This document shows positions 41,602 to 54,869 of a stretch of DNA of 64,000 bases, piece after piece. Source of the DNA: Anaeromyces robustus (Eukaryota > Neocallimastigomycota > Neocallimastigomycetes > Neocallimastigales > Neocallimastigaceae); NCBI GenBank assembly GCA_002104895.1, contig MCFG01000071.1, forward strand, positions 1-64,000, written 5' to 3'. The notes beneath the pieces are model-generated. The model ran no database searches. It was given only the letters and a program-made list of their open reading frames with translations, and was not told where the DNA came from. How positions within the stretch are numbered: position 1 is the stretch's first letter; the number at the start of each line of letters is the position of its first letter. Made by a program: the position numbers and the translations under genes.

Positions 41602-41937
41602 AATTAATAATTAGTATTAACAATCAAAATTTAAAATAAATTTTTTTGCTATTACATAAGTAATTAATATTTTTGATATTAATATAAATTTAGGACTAGT
41701 AATTAATCCATAATATACTATTAATTCTGCATGATTTTTTTAAAGTCATCAAAAATAAATATTAATTTTGAAATTAAGAAAAAAAAAAATTTAAAATTTA
41801 ATATTGTAATTTAATGTTTATAAAATAATTTCATAATAATATAATTTCAATATTGTTTTGTTAATAATATTAATAATTGATGTATATAAACATGTTAATT
41901 ATGTATATGTAATATTATTTTGGTATTATTATTATGA

Positions 41938-42066
<129 letters not shown>

Positions 42067-42067
42067 A

Positions 42068-42100
<33 letters not shown>

Positions 42101-42512
42101 TAATAGAATAACAATATATATTATTAAATAAGTACTATATAATAATGTTATATAATGATATATAATTATACTATATATTAATTATATTAATATATATTAA
42201 TGTATAGGTAATAAAAATAATTTATTATTTAATAACCGTTTTTTTTTTTTTTTTTTTTTTTAAAGAATAATAACATATGAAATTAGTTTATTATATGATT
42301 ATAATTATCGCATTATATATAATATTATTTATTATGTTATATTATGATAAATATAATTCAGTTAAAAAAATATATCTTTTTTATACTCTAATAAATTAAT
42401 ATACATCTGAAAAACATTTAAATTATATAAATAAAATATATAAATGCTTTTACGGTACGGTGTATATTATTTTATTACAGTATAAAGTAAATATATATAT
42501 ATATATTTTTAA

Positions 42513-42570
42513 GATATTATGATTATTAATACATACTAATTGATATTATGATTATTAATACATACTAATT
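42513..42570. repeat. 29-bp perfect tandem duplication
   Basis: GATATTATGATTATTAATAC plus ATACTAATT-type tail, present twice head to tail. Confidence 0.85.
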
Positions 42571-42657
42571 GTCAATATTTATGGTAGTTTTTTCTCCCTT
42601 TTTAAATATAATTATTATTATTATTATTATTGATTGGAAAAAGCTTTTTTTATTTTC

Positions 42658-42688
<31 letters not shown>

Positions 42689-43259
42689 GGTCAGATAGCT
42701 TATTAATTGTTTTAGGTTGGATAAGGATATTTTTTTTTTTTTTTTTTTTATATTATTAAATTTGGTAAATATCTTTCTTTTTAATTATGATTCAATTATT
42801 TTACTTTATAATGGTCACATCACACTGGTATTGTTTATATAATATTTCATTTAAACAATAAATAAAGGAAAAAAAGTAAAAACAAAAACAAAATATAAAA
42901 AATCAAAAAAAAATTTTTTTTAATAATTTAATTTTCCATTTATTCCATTTTTTAATTAAGATTCCAAGAAATTAATTTATCTTGTCTCATTTTCTATTGT
43001 TTATAGGTTTTTTTTATTTTAAATTTTATTTTTAATTATTTTTAGGAATTAATTGAAATTTTATCAAATAATAAAACATAAAAAATACTTAGAATGAAAT
43101 AAATTTTCTTTTTAATAAATGAAAAAATTTTGCTAAGCACTATAAAATAAAATAAAATAAAATAAAATAAAATAAAATAAAATAAAATAAAATAAAATAA
43201 AAGTAAAATAATGTATTAATTTAAGTATAAAATAAAAGGTAATTTTAAAAGTAAAGAAT

Positions 43260-43553
<294 letters not shown>

Positions 43554-43666
43554 ATATTTAATTTTTATTAATGATTAAACTTTGTTATAAAAAAAATATT
43601 CCAATACAATCTTTAATACAAAAAAAAAAAAAAAAAAAAAGAAAGTAACACATCAGTATGTTTAAG

Positions 43667-43703
<37 letters not shown>

Positions 43704-44157
43704 TTGTATTGTAATCCTTTGTGGGTATATCAAAATGATTTTCATGTTCATAATTATTAAAAGTAAACAATGTCACTAAAGCTTTTTATGTTATTATAAT
43801 AATATAATATCATTTATATAATTTTTTATAATAATTAAAGTTTTTTATGTTTTGAAACATTTTACTTATTTTGGTTAAAAAAAATATTATTAATATAATA
43901 ATATAATAATATATATTTTTTATATATTAAAACATTATTAAAAAATGTTAATCATTAAATTATTAAAAAAATATAAAATAAAAAACTATTTATTAAAATT
44001 GATAATAGAACAATGAACAATTTAATAATTAATAATGATTAAATAATAATAATAAAATATAATAAAATTATTTAATAAATTTAACCAATATTAAACATGG
44101 TATTGTTAATAATAATTTATATCATGAATTATTGTGATATCAATAACTTTTATTTTT

Positions 44158-44192
<35 letters not shown>

Positions 44193-44747
44193 TTTATATT
44201 AAATTATATTATATTATATTATATTATATTTATATTATATTAAATGAATCATTTTTTTAATGTTCAATGTTTTATTAACATGAACTTTAATGATTAAATT
44301 TTATAATTATTTATATTATATTATTCATTTATTTTATATATTATATAAAACATTAGTTGATTATTATAGTACTTTTATATTATTTTTTAAAAACTTTTTT
44401 ATATAAATATAGATTTTTTTTCTTTTTTTTTTTTTTTCATTAATTATAATTATTAAGTATTTTATTTAATAATAATAATTATTTTTATTTTATCTATTTA
44501 TACATAGTTGTTATTTATATATCACCTTCTATATTCTCTCTTTCTCTATTTATTAAATTTTTTTCTTTATCAATAAATATATATTGAATATATATTAAAG
44601 AATTAAAAAAAATAATAAAATAAAAAAAAATAAGATAAAAATATAAAAAAAGAATAAAATAACATAGATAGATAAATAAATAAATAATATAAATAAATAA
44701 ATAAATAAATAAATAATTAAACGAAAATTAAAAAAAAAAAGATAATA

Positions 44748-46133
44748 ATGAAATTACTAAATGTTTTATTAACTTTAGGTTGTGCTGGCTCAACCTTTGC
44801 CTTAACTTCAATTGAATTTGCAAAACAATTGGGTTTTGGTTGGAATTTAGGTAATACTTTAGAAGCTTGTGGTGATTGGATTAATGGTAAGACTACACAA
44901 CAATATGAAACTGCTTGGGGTAATCCAGTTACTTCTGAAAAATTAATTAAAGCTGTTAAAAGTTATGGTTTTAATACAATTCGTATTCCGGTAGCTTGGA
45001 GTAATCTTATGCTTGCTGATTATACTATTAACCCATTATTACTTAATAGAGTAGCAGAAGTAGTTGGTTATGTTGTTAACAATGATATGTATGCCATTAT
45101 GAATATTCATTGGGATATGGGTTGGTTTAGTTGGTTTTCAGAACCAGAAAAAGAAGAAGAAGCTTTTAAAAAATATACTAAGGTTTGGACTCAAATTAGT
45201 GAACATTTCAAAGATTTTAGTGATCATTTAATTTTTGAATCCTTAAATGAACAAGGTTGTTGGGATAATGTTTGGAATACCTATAATAATAATGGTAGTA
45301 AATCTAAAGCTTATGATCTTTTAAATAATATTAATCAACGTTTTGTTGATATTGTTCGTGCTTCTAGTGGTAATAATCCAAATAGATATTTACTATTAGC
45401 TGGTTATTGTACTGGTCTTGATTTAACTATGGATGAAGCTTATGTTTTCCCAAAAGATGATAAACTTATGGTTTCTGTTCATTATTATTCTCCATCTACT
45501 TTTGCTATTCTTGAAGAAGATGCTGATTGGGGTAAATGTGCTAGAACTTGGGGTACTGAAGCAGAAGTTAATAATGTAATTTATGACTTTAGTAGATTAA
45601 AGAATTATTTCGTTACTGAAAGAGGTATTCCAGTTATTATTGGTGAATATGGTACACCAACTACTAATAAAGAACCTGAAAGTATTCATAAATATTTAAA
45701 AACTGTTGCTAGTACTGCTCTTGAATATGATTTATGTCCAGTAGTTTGGGATGCTGGTCAATACTTTGATCGTAGAAATTTAAAATTTAAGGATCCAGAA
45801 GTTGGTATGATATACAAAGAACTTGCTGCAACTTATAATAATAATAATGATAATGGTAATAATGCTATTTGTTGGTCTGAACCAGATTATCCATGTTGTC
45901 AAAAAACTTGTGATGTTATTTTAGATGATGGTTCTTTATGGGGTTCAGAAAATGGAAATTGGTGTGGTATTCCAGCTTCTTGTTCCCAAATGAGAAATGC
46001 TAATGATTCTTGTCCTAATTATCCTGATTATCCATGTTGTGATAATTGTGATATTATCTTAACTGAAGAAAATGGTAGTCGTTGGGGTATTAAGAATAAT
46101 TATTGGTGTAGTATTAAGAATTCATGCCATTAA
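44748..46133 (+). CDS. Cellulosomal GH5 endoglucanase with two fungal dockerins
   Basis: 461 aa, single exon. Signal peptide at 1-19 (MKLLNVLLTLGCAGSTFAL with cleavage near STFA). The GH5 barrel spans about 20-365: GFGWNLGNTLEA (28-40), IRIPVAW, NIHWD, acid/base Glu168 in FESLNEQG, HYYSP, and nucleophile Glu300 in IIGEYG. This pattern fits GH5 subfamily 4, active on cellulose and related beta-glucans. A short Asn-rich linker (364-372) leads to two CBM10-type fungal dockerins at about 375-412 and 421-460, each with PDYPCC and paired Cys/Trp residues. Dockerins plug the enzyme into the extracellular fungal cellulosome. A decayed gene with a related signal peptide and dockerins lies 2 kb downstream. 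Confidence 0.96.
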   Translation: MKLLNVLLTLGCAGSTFALTSIEFAKQLGFGWNLGNTLEACGDWINGKTTQQYETAWGNPVTSEKLIKAVKSYGFNTIRIPVAWSNLMLADYTINPLLLNRVAEVVGYVVNNDMYAIMNIHWDMGWFSWFSEPEKEEEAFKKYTKVWTQISEHFKDFSDHLIFESLNEQGCWDNVWNTYNNNGSKSKAYDLLNNINQRFVDIVRASSGNNPNRYLLLAGYCTGLDLTMDEAYVFPKDDKLMVSVHYYSPSTFAILEEDADWGKCARTWGTEAEVNNVIYDFSRLKNYFVTERGIPVIIGEYGTPTTNKEPESIHKYLKTVASTALEYDLCPVVWDAGQYFDRRNLKFKDPEVGMIYKELAATYNNNNDNGNNAICWSEPDYPCCQKTCDVILDDGSLWGSENGNWCGIPASCSQMRNANDSCPNYPDYPCCDNCDIILTEENGSRWGIKNNYWCSIKNSCH

Positions 46134-48199
46134 TACATTTAAAATTGAAAGAGATTTAAATGAAATTTATTTTTAATATTTAACTATTAATCATAATATA
46201 TATATATATATAACTATTAATCAAAATATATATATATATATATATAGGTAAATAGATTTTAACAATTATTAAATAATTAATTTCATAAATAAATATCAAT
46301 TTTTTATATAAATATGTATAAATATGTTATTAGAAAAAAAGTGGATATAAAATTATTATTGAATAATTTGATAAAACGTTCATTATTCAATAATTTTTTT
46401 TATACTTTAAATAAAAGAAAAGAGAATAAATAAATAAAAATAAAAAAAAAAAAACAAAAAAAAAACAAAAAAAAAAAAAAAGAAAAAATATAAAAAAATA
46501 TAAAAGTATAATAAATAAAAGTTAGTATACAAAAAGTGAATAAAAAAACTTTTTCTTTATAGTATAATTTAAAATATAAGTATAAATGAATTATGATATA
46601 ACTTTTTTTGTGTAGTAAAATTCATTTTATTAATTTTAATTCATTAAAGACACATTTTAATTTATTTTTTTTTTCATTAATGTATTTAAAACGATTAATA
46701 TTAATTATATATTCATTTTATATAGATAACTTTTTGTTTTTTTTTTTTGTTATTTAATATAAGTTTGTAAAAAAAAAATAAACAATTTAAAAGAATATAT
46801 TTCAATTATATGGAACATATTATAAAAAAATTATTAGAAAAATAAAATTATTTTTTTAAATATTTAATAAAATTTAAGAATTATTCTTAATAATTTTTAA
46901 CTTTTTATCATATTGTTGTAGTAACATTACACAAATACTTTTTCCCAAACATTAATAAAATTTAAATTAATTTAGATTATTGTAATTATAATTATTAAAG
47001 TTTTTGGATTATCATTATTATTTCATAAAAAATTTAATATATAAGTACCAATAATTTAAATTAAAAATAAATAATTTAACAATAATTTTCCGTTTCATTA
47101 AAAAAAATTATTAGAATAGTGTTATTAACATTTTAAAATGTTTATATTAATTATTATTGACTCATAAACATAAATCAATAATAAAAACATAAATCAATAA
47201 TATAAAATAAAATAAAATTTATTTTATATTTTATAAAACATTTTTATTTAATAGAAATACAATGGAAAATTTTTTTATTTAATAAAAAATATATAATTAT
47301 TACAATGGAAAAAAAAAAAAATTTTTTTTTTTTAATATATATCATATTTATATATTAAGTTTTTTTTCCTAATTTAGTATTTGAAGATAAATAAACAAAT
47401 AAATAAAACAAAAACAATAATAATAATAATAATGAAATGATAATGATAATAATTATAATTATTACCACAATAAAATTATTCATTTTTTTTTTTTTTTTAA
47501 TTAATAAGCTTTTTTTTTTTTTATGAAGTTGACTTAACAATAGCAATAAAAAATACAATTTTTTTTTTAATTTATTATTGTAATTGTAATATTATTATGA
47601 ATAATGCCAATATATATATTTTCAAACATACATACATACATATATATATATATTTATATAATTATATATAATAATATAACAAATAACATAAAATACTTTT
47701 AATTTATTATTTCTATGATATTGTCATTAATAAATGCCAAATATATCTTTATATATATGTAAAGTAAAAAATGAATTTAATATTTATAAATATAAAGTAT
47801 TTCAAAAAATATTTTAAACTTTTTTCTTTATATATTTAATTTAAAATAATTTGTTAATATAATTTAAAATAATTTGTTAATATAATTTAAATTTATAACC
47901 CAAATTATTTATAATAATTCATTTATGTTTACTTTTTTCTCTTTTTTTAAAGTAATTTATACTATTTATAAATAGAAAAATTGGATATATTGATTATATA
48001 TAAAAATAAATAAACAAACAAATAAATATAAAATTAATAAAAAAGAAAAACAAGACTAAACAGTTTAATAAAAAAATAAAAAATATTTTTATAAAGTAAA
48101 ATATTTTACAATATTTATTATTATAAATATAAATTATAAATTCTTTTTTTCAATAAAAATTTATTTTTTAATAGGTAAATTAAAAAAGAAATATTTAAA
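46134..48199. other. Intergenic, AT-rich
   Basis: No gene seen. It contains a duplicated AACTATTAATCA-TA-repeat unit just after the GH5 stop (46180-46250), a two-copy 19-bp unit near 47165-47200, and a 23-bp tandem repeat at about 47838-47888. Confidence 0.7.
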
Positions 48200-48545
48200 A
48201 TGAAGTTATCAAATATTTTATTTTTTATAGGTTATACTAGTTCAACTTTAGCTTTAATCAATTCCAGTAATAAATCTAAGGTTTATGATATGAATCAGAT
48301 TATCCATACTGTAAAAAAATATTTTATACTAATGATTTTAGATGGGAGTATTGAAAATGGTGAATGGTGAATGGTATAGTATTCTATCTTCCTGTGTTAT
48401 CATGAAGAAGGTAATTGATTTCTGTTCATATTATCCTGATTATCCATATTGTGATACTTGTGATATTTATTTACTGAAAATAATGATAATTGGGGTGTCC
48501 AAAACAATAATTAGTGTAGTAATGAAAATTATTGTAAAGCTTTTT
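48200..48545 (+). pseudogene. Decayed secreted double-dockerin protein gene
   Basis: The ATG at 48200 opens a signal peptide MKLSNILFFIGYTSSTLALI that aligns with that of the GH5 enzyme (MKL-N-L-G-ST-AL). Dockerin pieces follow in shifting frames: ESDYPYCKK (near 48293), DGSIENGEW (near 48340), WYSILSSC (near 48370), then a second dockerin YYPDYPYCDTCDIY (near 48430-48470) and TENNDNWGVQNNN-stop-CSNENYCKA (48472-48540). At least three frameshifts and a TAG in place of a conserved Trp codon disable it. No catalytic domain lies between signal peptide and dockerins. It is probably a partial duplicate of a dockerin enzyme gene. Confidence 0.85.
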
Positions 48546-49609
<1,064 letters not shown>

Positions 49610-51748
49610 TTATAGACACAAATACTTTTCCAGATAATAATTACCATTATGAAATGCAATATTTAATGGTATTTTACCATCTTTATTTTCTATATTTTTA
49701 TTTGAACCATATTTTATTAAATAATTTACAATATTTATAATATTTTTTTTATTTTTATTTTTATTTCTGCAAGCATCGAATAAGGGAGTTTCACCATTTA
49801 AATCCTTTTTATTTATATCTGCTCCATGTTCAATTAAATATTTAACTCTATTTTCATTTCCTTTATAACATGCTATATGTAATAAGGATTTTCCATTTTT
49901 ATTCCTTTTATTTATATCTGCTCCATGTTCAATTAAATATTTTATTATATTTTCATTTCTATTTTCATAGGCTTTAAGTAATGGTGTTTCGGAAAGTAAA
50001 TTTTCTTTATTAATATTTGCACCATGTTCAATTAAATATTTTACTAAATTTTCATTTTCATGTTGACATACCATATGTAATAATGTATCCCCTTCTTCAT
50101 TTTCTTCATTTATATTAGCTCCATGTTCAATTAAATATTTTATAATATTTTCATTTTTACTTTCATAGGCATAGAATAATGAAGTTTTACCACGTTGATT
50201 ACTTTTATTTATATCTGCTCCATGTTCAATTAAATATTTTACTATATTTTCATTTCCTTTATTACATGATTTAAATAATGGTACTTCACCTTTCCAATTT
50301 TCTTTATTAACATTTGCTCCATGTTCAATTAAATATTTTATGATATGATCATTTTTATTTTTATTACACGCTATAAATAAAGGTGTTTCATTATATTCAT
50401 TTTCTTTATTAATATCTGCTCCATTTTCAATTAAATATTTTACAATAATTTCATTTTCTTTTTCACATGCTTCAAATAATGGTGAAATACCATCATCATC
50501 TTCTTTATTTACATCTGCTCCATGTTCAATTAAATATTTTATTATATTTTCATTACCATTTTCACAGGCATAAATTAATGGTGTTTTCCCCTTTCTACTT
50601 ACTTTATTTATATTTGCTCCACGGTCAATTAAATATTTTACAATTTTTTCATTTCCAATCATACATGCTTTAATTAATGGTGTTTCACCATATTCATTTT
50701 CTTTATCCATTTTTGCACCATTTTCAATTAAATGTTTTACAATATTTTCATTTTCTCTTTCACAAGCTTCAAATAATGGTGAAACATTATATTTATCTCT
50801 TTTATTGATATCAGCTCCATGATCAATAAAATATTTTATTAAATTACTATATCCTCTTTGACATATATAAAATAAAGGTGTTTTACCTTCTTTATCTTCT
50901 TTATTTATATCTGCACCATATTCAATTAAATATTTTATTATAGTTTCATTTCCAGTTTTACATGCTTTTATTAAAGAAGTTTCACCATACCTTCCTTTTA
51001 TTTTTATATCTGCACCAAGTTTAATTAAATATTTTACAGTATTTTCATTTTCATTTTCACAGGCAATAATTAAAGGAGTTTCATTATTATTGGCTTTTTT
51101 ATTTATATCGGCACCTAGATCAATTAAATATTTTATTATATTTTCATTTCCATTTTCACAGGCATAAAATAAAGGAGTTTTACCATTACATTTATATTTT
51201 TTATTAATATCAGTTCCCAATTTTATTAAATATTTTACTAAATGTTCATTTCCTCTTATACAAGCATTAATTAAATATCTATTACTATCATTCATATAAT
51301 GAAAATTATTTTCTGGATTTTTATAAATTTTATATTTTTCAAATTTATGTTTTATTCCTTCTGTGGTCATAGGTATTCTGTTTTTATAATGATAAAGTAA
51401 ATTTAAAATAAAATCCTTATCAAAAAATTTAAATTGATTAAAAATTATATCTAATAATTCCATATTATTATCTTTTATTAATTTTTTTATTAAAAAAGAT
51501 GAAATATTTAAATCATTGATACAATTTTCAATGATAAATTTTAATCTTTCACACGTTAATAAATTTTTGGTGAATAATTCATATACAATATCCTTTTTAC
51601 GAATACTAAAATTTTTATAATCCTTTTTACTATTTATTAAATTTTTTATTGTTTGAATATCTTTATTATCAATAGCTTTTATATAGGAATCCATTGGAAA
51701 GTCATCAATTTTATTATTTATTTCATTTTCATTTGTAATTATATCCAT
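49610..51748 (-). CDS. Ankyrin-repeat protein A, 16 repeats, 712 aa
   Basis: Single exon on the minus strand. Residues 1 to about 150 form a non-ankyrin N-terminal domain shared with the two other ankyrin genes of the cluster (SYIKAIDNKDIQTIKNLI, then KFFDKDFILNLLYHYKNRIP, then FEKYKI). From about residue 160 to the end run 16 ankyrin repeats of 33 residues, each with a core like GETPLFYACENGNENIIKYL followed by IEHGADINKE. The last unit (DGKIPLNIAFHNGNYYLEKY) caps the solenoid. There is no signal peptide, transmembrane segment or catalytic domain, so it is probably an intracellular protein-binding scaffold. Partner unknown. Repeats are very similar to each other in DNA, which favours repeat-number change by recombination. 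Confidence 0.9.
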   Translation of the reverse strand: MDIITNENEINNKIDDFPMDSYIKAIDNKDIQTIKNLINSKKDYKNFSIRKKDIVYELFTKNLLTCERLKFIIENCINDLNISSFLIKKLIKDNNMELLDIIFNQFKFFDKDFILNLLYHYKNRIPMTTEGIKHKFEKYKIYKNPENNFHYMNDSNRYLINACIRGNEHLVKYLIKLGTDINKKYKCNGKTPLFYACENGNENIIKYLIDLGADINKKANNNETPLIIACENENENTVKYLIKLGADIKIKGRYGETSLIKACKTGNETIIKYLIEYGADINKEDKEGKTPLFYICQRGYSNLIKYFIDHGADINKRDKYNVSPLFEACERENENIVKHLIENGAKMDKENEYGETPLIKACMIGNEKIVKYLIDRGANINKVSRKGKTPLIYACENGNENIIKYLIEHGADVNKEDDDGISPLFEACEKENEIIVKYLIENGADINKENEYNETPLFIACNKNKNDHIIKYLIEHGANVNKENWKGEVPLFKSCNKGNENIVKYLIEHGADINKSNQRGKTSLFYAYESKNENIIKYLIEHGANINEENEEGDTLLHMVCQHENENLVKYLIEHGANINKENLLSETPLLKAYENRNENIIKYLIEHGADINKRNKNGKSLLHIACYKGNENRVKYLIEHGADINKKDLNGETPLFDACRNKNKNKKNIINIVNYLIKYGSNKNIENKDGKIPLNIAFHNGNYYLEKYLCL

Positions 51749-53810
51749 TTTTTATTTATAATAGTATTAAAAAAAATCAAAATCAAAATCAAAAGAAAAA
51801 TGTAAAAAAAAAAAGAAAGAATATTTTATATATAAAAGTAAAGTGTAAAGAAAAAAATGTTAAGAAAACACTAAAAAAAAAAAGAATATTTTTTTTAGTA
51901 TTGTTTTTTTTAAATTATTTAATAAATTAATTAGTTTTTTATTTTATTTAATTAATGTATGAAAAAAAAAAAAATTTTTTTTTAATCTTTGAAAAATTAA
52001 TTATTTTATTTTAATTTTTTTTTTATTTGGTAATTATTAATTTGGTAAATTATTGAAGTAAATAAAATAATTATAAAATAATTAAAAATAATCATAAAAA
52101 ATAGTTAAAAGAAATAATAAATATTAAAAATAATAAAGTGTAAAATATATATATATATATTTAATAATGAATGGTTATTTATTGTTTATATATTTCATTT
52201 TTTTTTTTTTTTTTTTTTTTTTTAGTGTAACATTTTTTTTTGTTTGTAACTATTTTTTTTTATTATTATTATTTTTTCTATTTCTTTTAAAACTCAGATA
52301 TTATAGAAGATCTTCTTATAGAAAATCTTTTTTTTTTTTTTTTACTTTTTATTTTTTTATTTTTTTATTTTTTAATTATTTATTATTTATATATATATAT
52401 TAAAATTTCTCCCAAATGCTTTGCTTTGCTTTGCTTTTTTTTTTTTTTTTTTTTAAACTCAGATTAATATTAAAAATATATATATATTTTTTTATATTAT
52501 TAAATTTCTATTTTAAAGTTTTTCCCAAAATTTTATTTTTGTTTTATATTATAATATTAATAATATTATAAAATGTAATACTATATAATACTAAATATTG
52601 TTTTTATAGGAATAATAATATTATATCATTATTAGAATATATTTTTACAATATTTAAAAAAAAAAACAAAAAACAAAAAACATTTTATTTTAATATTTAA
52701 TATATATAGAAAAAATAATTAAATAGATAATTAGAAGTTTGATGAATATTATATTAATATATTTAATACATTAATTATTCTTTCCATTTTATTAAATCTA
52801 TGTCAAATGACTCAGAGAAGATAAAATAAAATAAAAAAAAAAATAAAATAAATTTTTTTTTTCTTTTTTTGAACCCTAAATTTTTACTCCCATCTTATTT
52901 TGTGTCAATACAAAAAAAAAAAAAAAGAAAAAAAAAATTACTATTATTATTGGTCATAATGATTAAATAGTAAAATTGAAAAATTTAAAAAATTTTCTAC
53001 TTGGTAATCAAAAAAATAATTAAGGTTAAGTTTTTATAAAAATAAAGTTATAAATGCCTCATACTTTTTTTTATATTATTTAATTAATAATAAAACTAAT
53101 AATAGTAAAGTATATGATAAAGATAAAAAATAATAAAAGATATTCGTAAATAATAATAAAAGTAAAAAAAAATATGAAAGATATTTACATTTTCTTTTTT
53201 TAATTTAATTAATGTAATGGAAACAATACTAATTTTTATTAATGAAAAAAAAAAAAAATTTTTTTAATTAAATAAAGAAAAAAAATATTATTTTTAAAAA
53301 TTAATAAATATATAAATATATAAATATAATAATATAAATATAAAAATCATTATATATAAAGGAAAAAAAAACTAAATGAATTATATAATTAATTATTAAT
53401 ATTATTAAAAATTTTAACTAATGATAATAAAAAAGAAAGTATCATTATTACGTTTTAATTTATTTTATTTATATAAAAAATTAAAAAAAAAGTTTAAAAA
53501 TATTTTTTATAGTGATTTTTAAAATATTATATATTAATTAAATATATATAATAAAAAATAACAAATTTTTAATAAATTGGATAATTTTTTTTTAATTTTA
53601 ATTTTTTTCAAATTTAATTTTATAATAAATTTTTTTTTTTAATTTTTTTTTTCCATTTCATATGAATATGAATCATGGTAAAACTTTAAATTATCATTTA
53701 TTATCTTTATATATTTCTTTTTTTTTTTTGTTATTAAAAAATTATTTTACTATATTTATATTATTTGTATCATATACTTAAAATAATATAGTTTTTACTG
53801 TACTTTTTTA
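51749..53810. other. Intergenic, AT-rich
   Basis: No gene is supported. The open frame near 52167-52403 is a Phe/Leu-only translation of T-rich DNA. Confidence 0.7.
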
Positions 53811-53819
53811 TTTTATTTT

Positions 53820-54000
53820 TTATTTTTCATTTATATCTGTTCCATATTCAATTATATATTAAATTGAATCTTTAATTTTTTCTATTTTTTATATACTAAA
53901 AATAATTATGGAATATCCATCTTTATATTTATATTAGTTCCAATATTCAATTGAAAATTTTACTATACATTTATTTTCATATTAAATCATCTAATGTAGT
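53820..54000 (-). pseudogene. Decayed ankyrin-repeat gene fragment
   Basis: Minus-strand sequence still shows ankyrin pieces in broken frames: NYIIEYGTDINEK at about 53827-53866, and IVKFSIEY then GTNINIK with a one-base shift at about 53921-53980. The DNA between (ATTATGGAATATCCATCTTT) lines up with the TPLF-type segment of the living genes (GGTGTTTCACCATCTTT). It lies between ankyrin genes A and B on the same strand. Similar but weaker resemblance continues at 54260-54330. Confidence 0.7.
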
Positions 54001-54749
54001 GTGAAATTTTTATTTTTATTTTTTTTAGAAAAAATATTATTAAAAAAAATATATAAAAAGAATGTATGTAGATGTAATACTTTTTTTTTTTTTTTGAATC
54101 ATATATTTTATTAAAGATTTATAAAAAAAAATTTTGAATATTTAATATATTATTGAATATATTATTTTTGAATGGTAATTATTACTTATTTATTTATTTA
54201 TTTATTTATTTTTTATTTATTATATTTCGTTTATTATTAAATAATTTTTAATTATTACAAAGAATTATTCAAAAATTATGGAATATACATTAATTATAAA
54301 TTATCTTTATTATTTTGTTAAATATATTAATTAATTAATTAATTAGTTTATACTATATACTATAATAAACAATAATATAATAAAATAAAATAAAAAATAA
54401 TAATTTATATTCAATACTTCTTATTAAACTTTCTTATATATATATATATATATAAAGTGGTATCATAGATAGTAATTATCAATTATTCATTGTATCATAA
54501 TAACTTTAGTATTATTTTCATTTTATATATTATGATATTTTTTTTTTAAATTGATAAATAGTTTTAAAAATTACACTATATATCAAATATTTATTGAAAA
54601 AAAAAATTTTTTTTTATCTATTAATATAAATACTATTATTTGTTGTTCTTCCTCAATTTTTTTTTTTTTTTTTTTTAATCACAATTTATTGATTTCTATT
54701 TATATTATATATTATTTTCATCATTATCTTTTTATAAAATAATTTTCTA

Positions 54750-54869
54750 TATATATTATGATGTTCATTTTGAATTACAATGTTGAATGGAATTTTATCA
54801 TTTTTTATTTTTCTTATTTAAATCTACACCTTTTTCAATTAAGTATTTCATTATAATTTTCATTTATTT
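54750..54869 (-). pseudogene. Decayed 3' tail of ankyrin gene B
   Basis: Just past the stop of gene B the minus strand continues, after a second in-frame TAA, with IIMKYLIEKGVDLNKKNK. Then, after another stop and a frame shift, comes DKIPFNIVIQNEHHN, which matches the final capping repeat of protein A (DGKIPLNIAFHNGNYY). The ancestral gene B was therefore at least one repeat longer. Confidence 0.8.
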
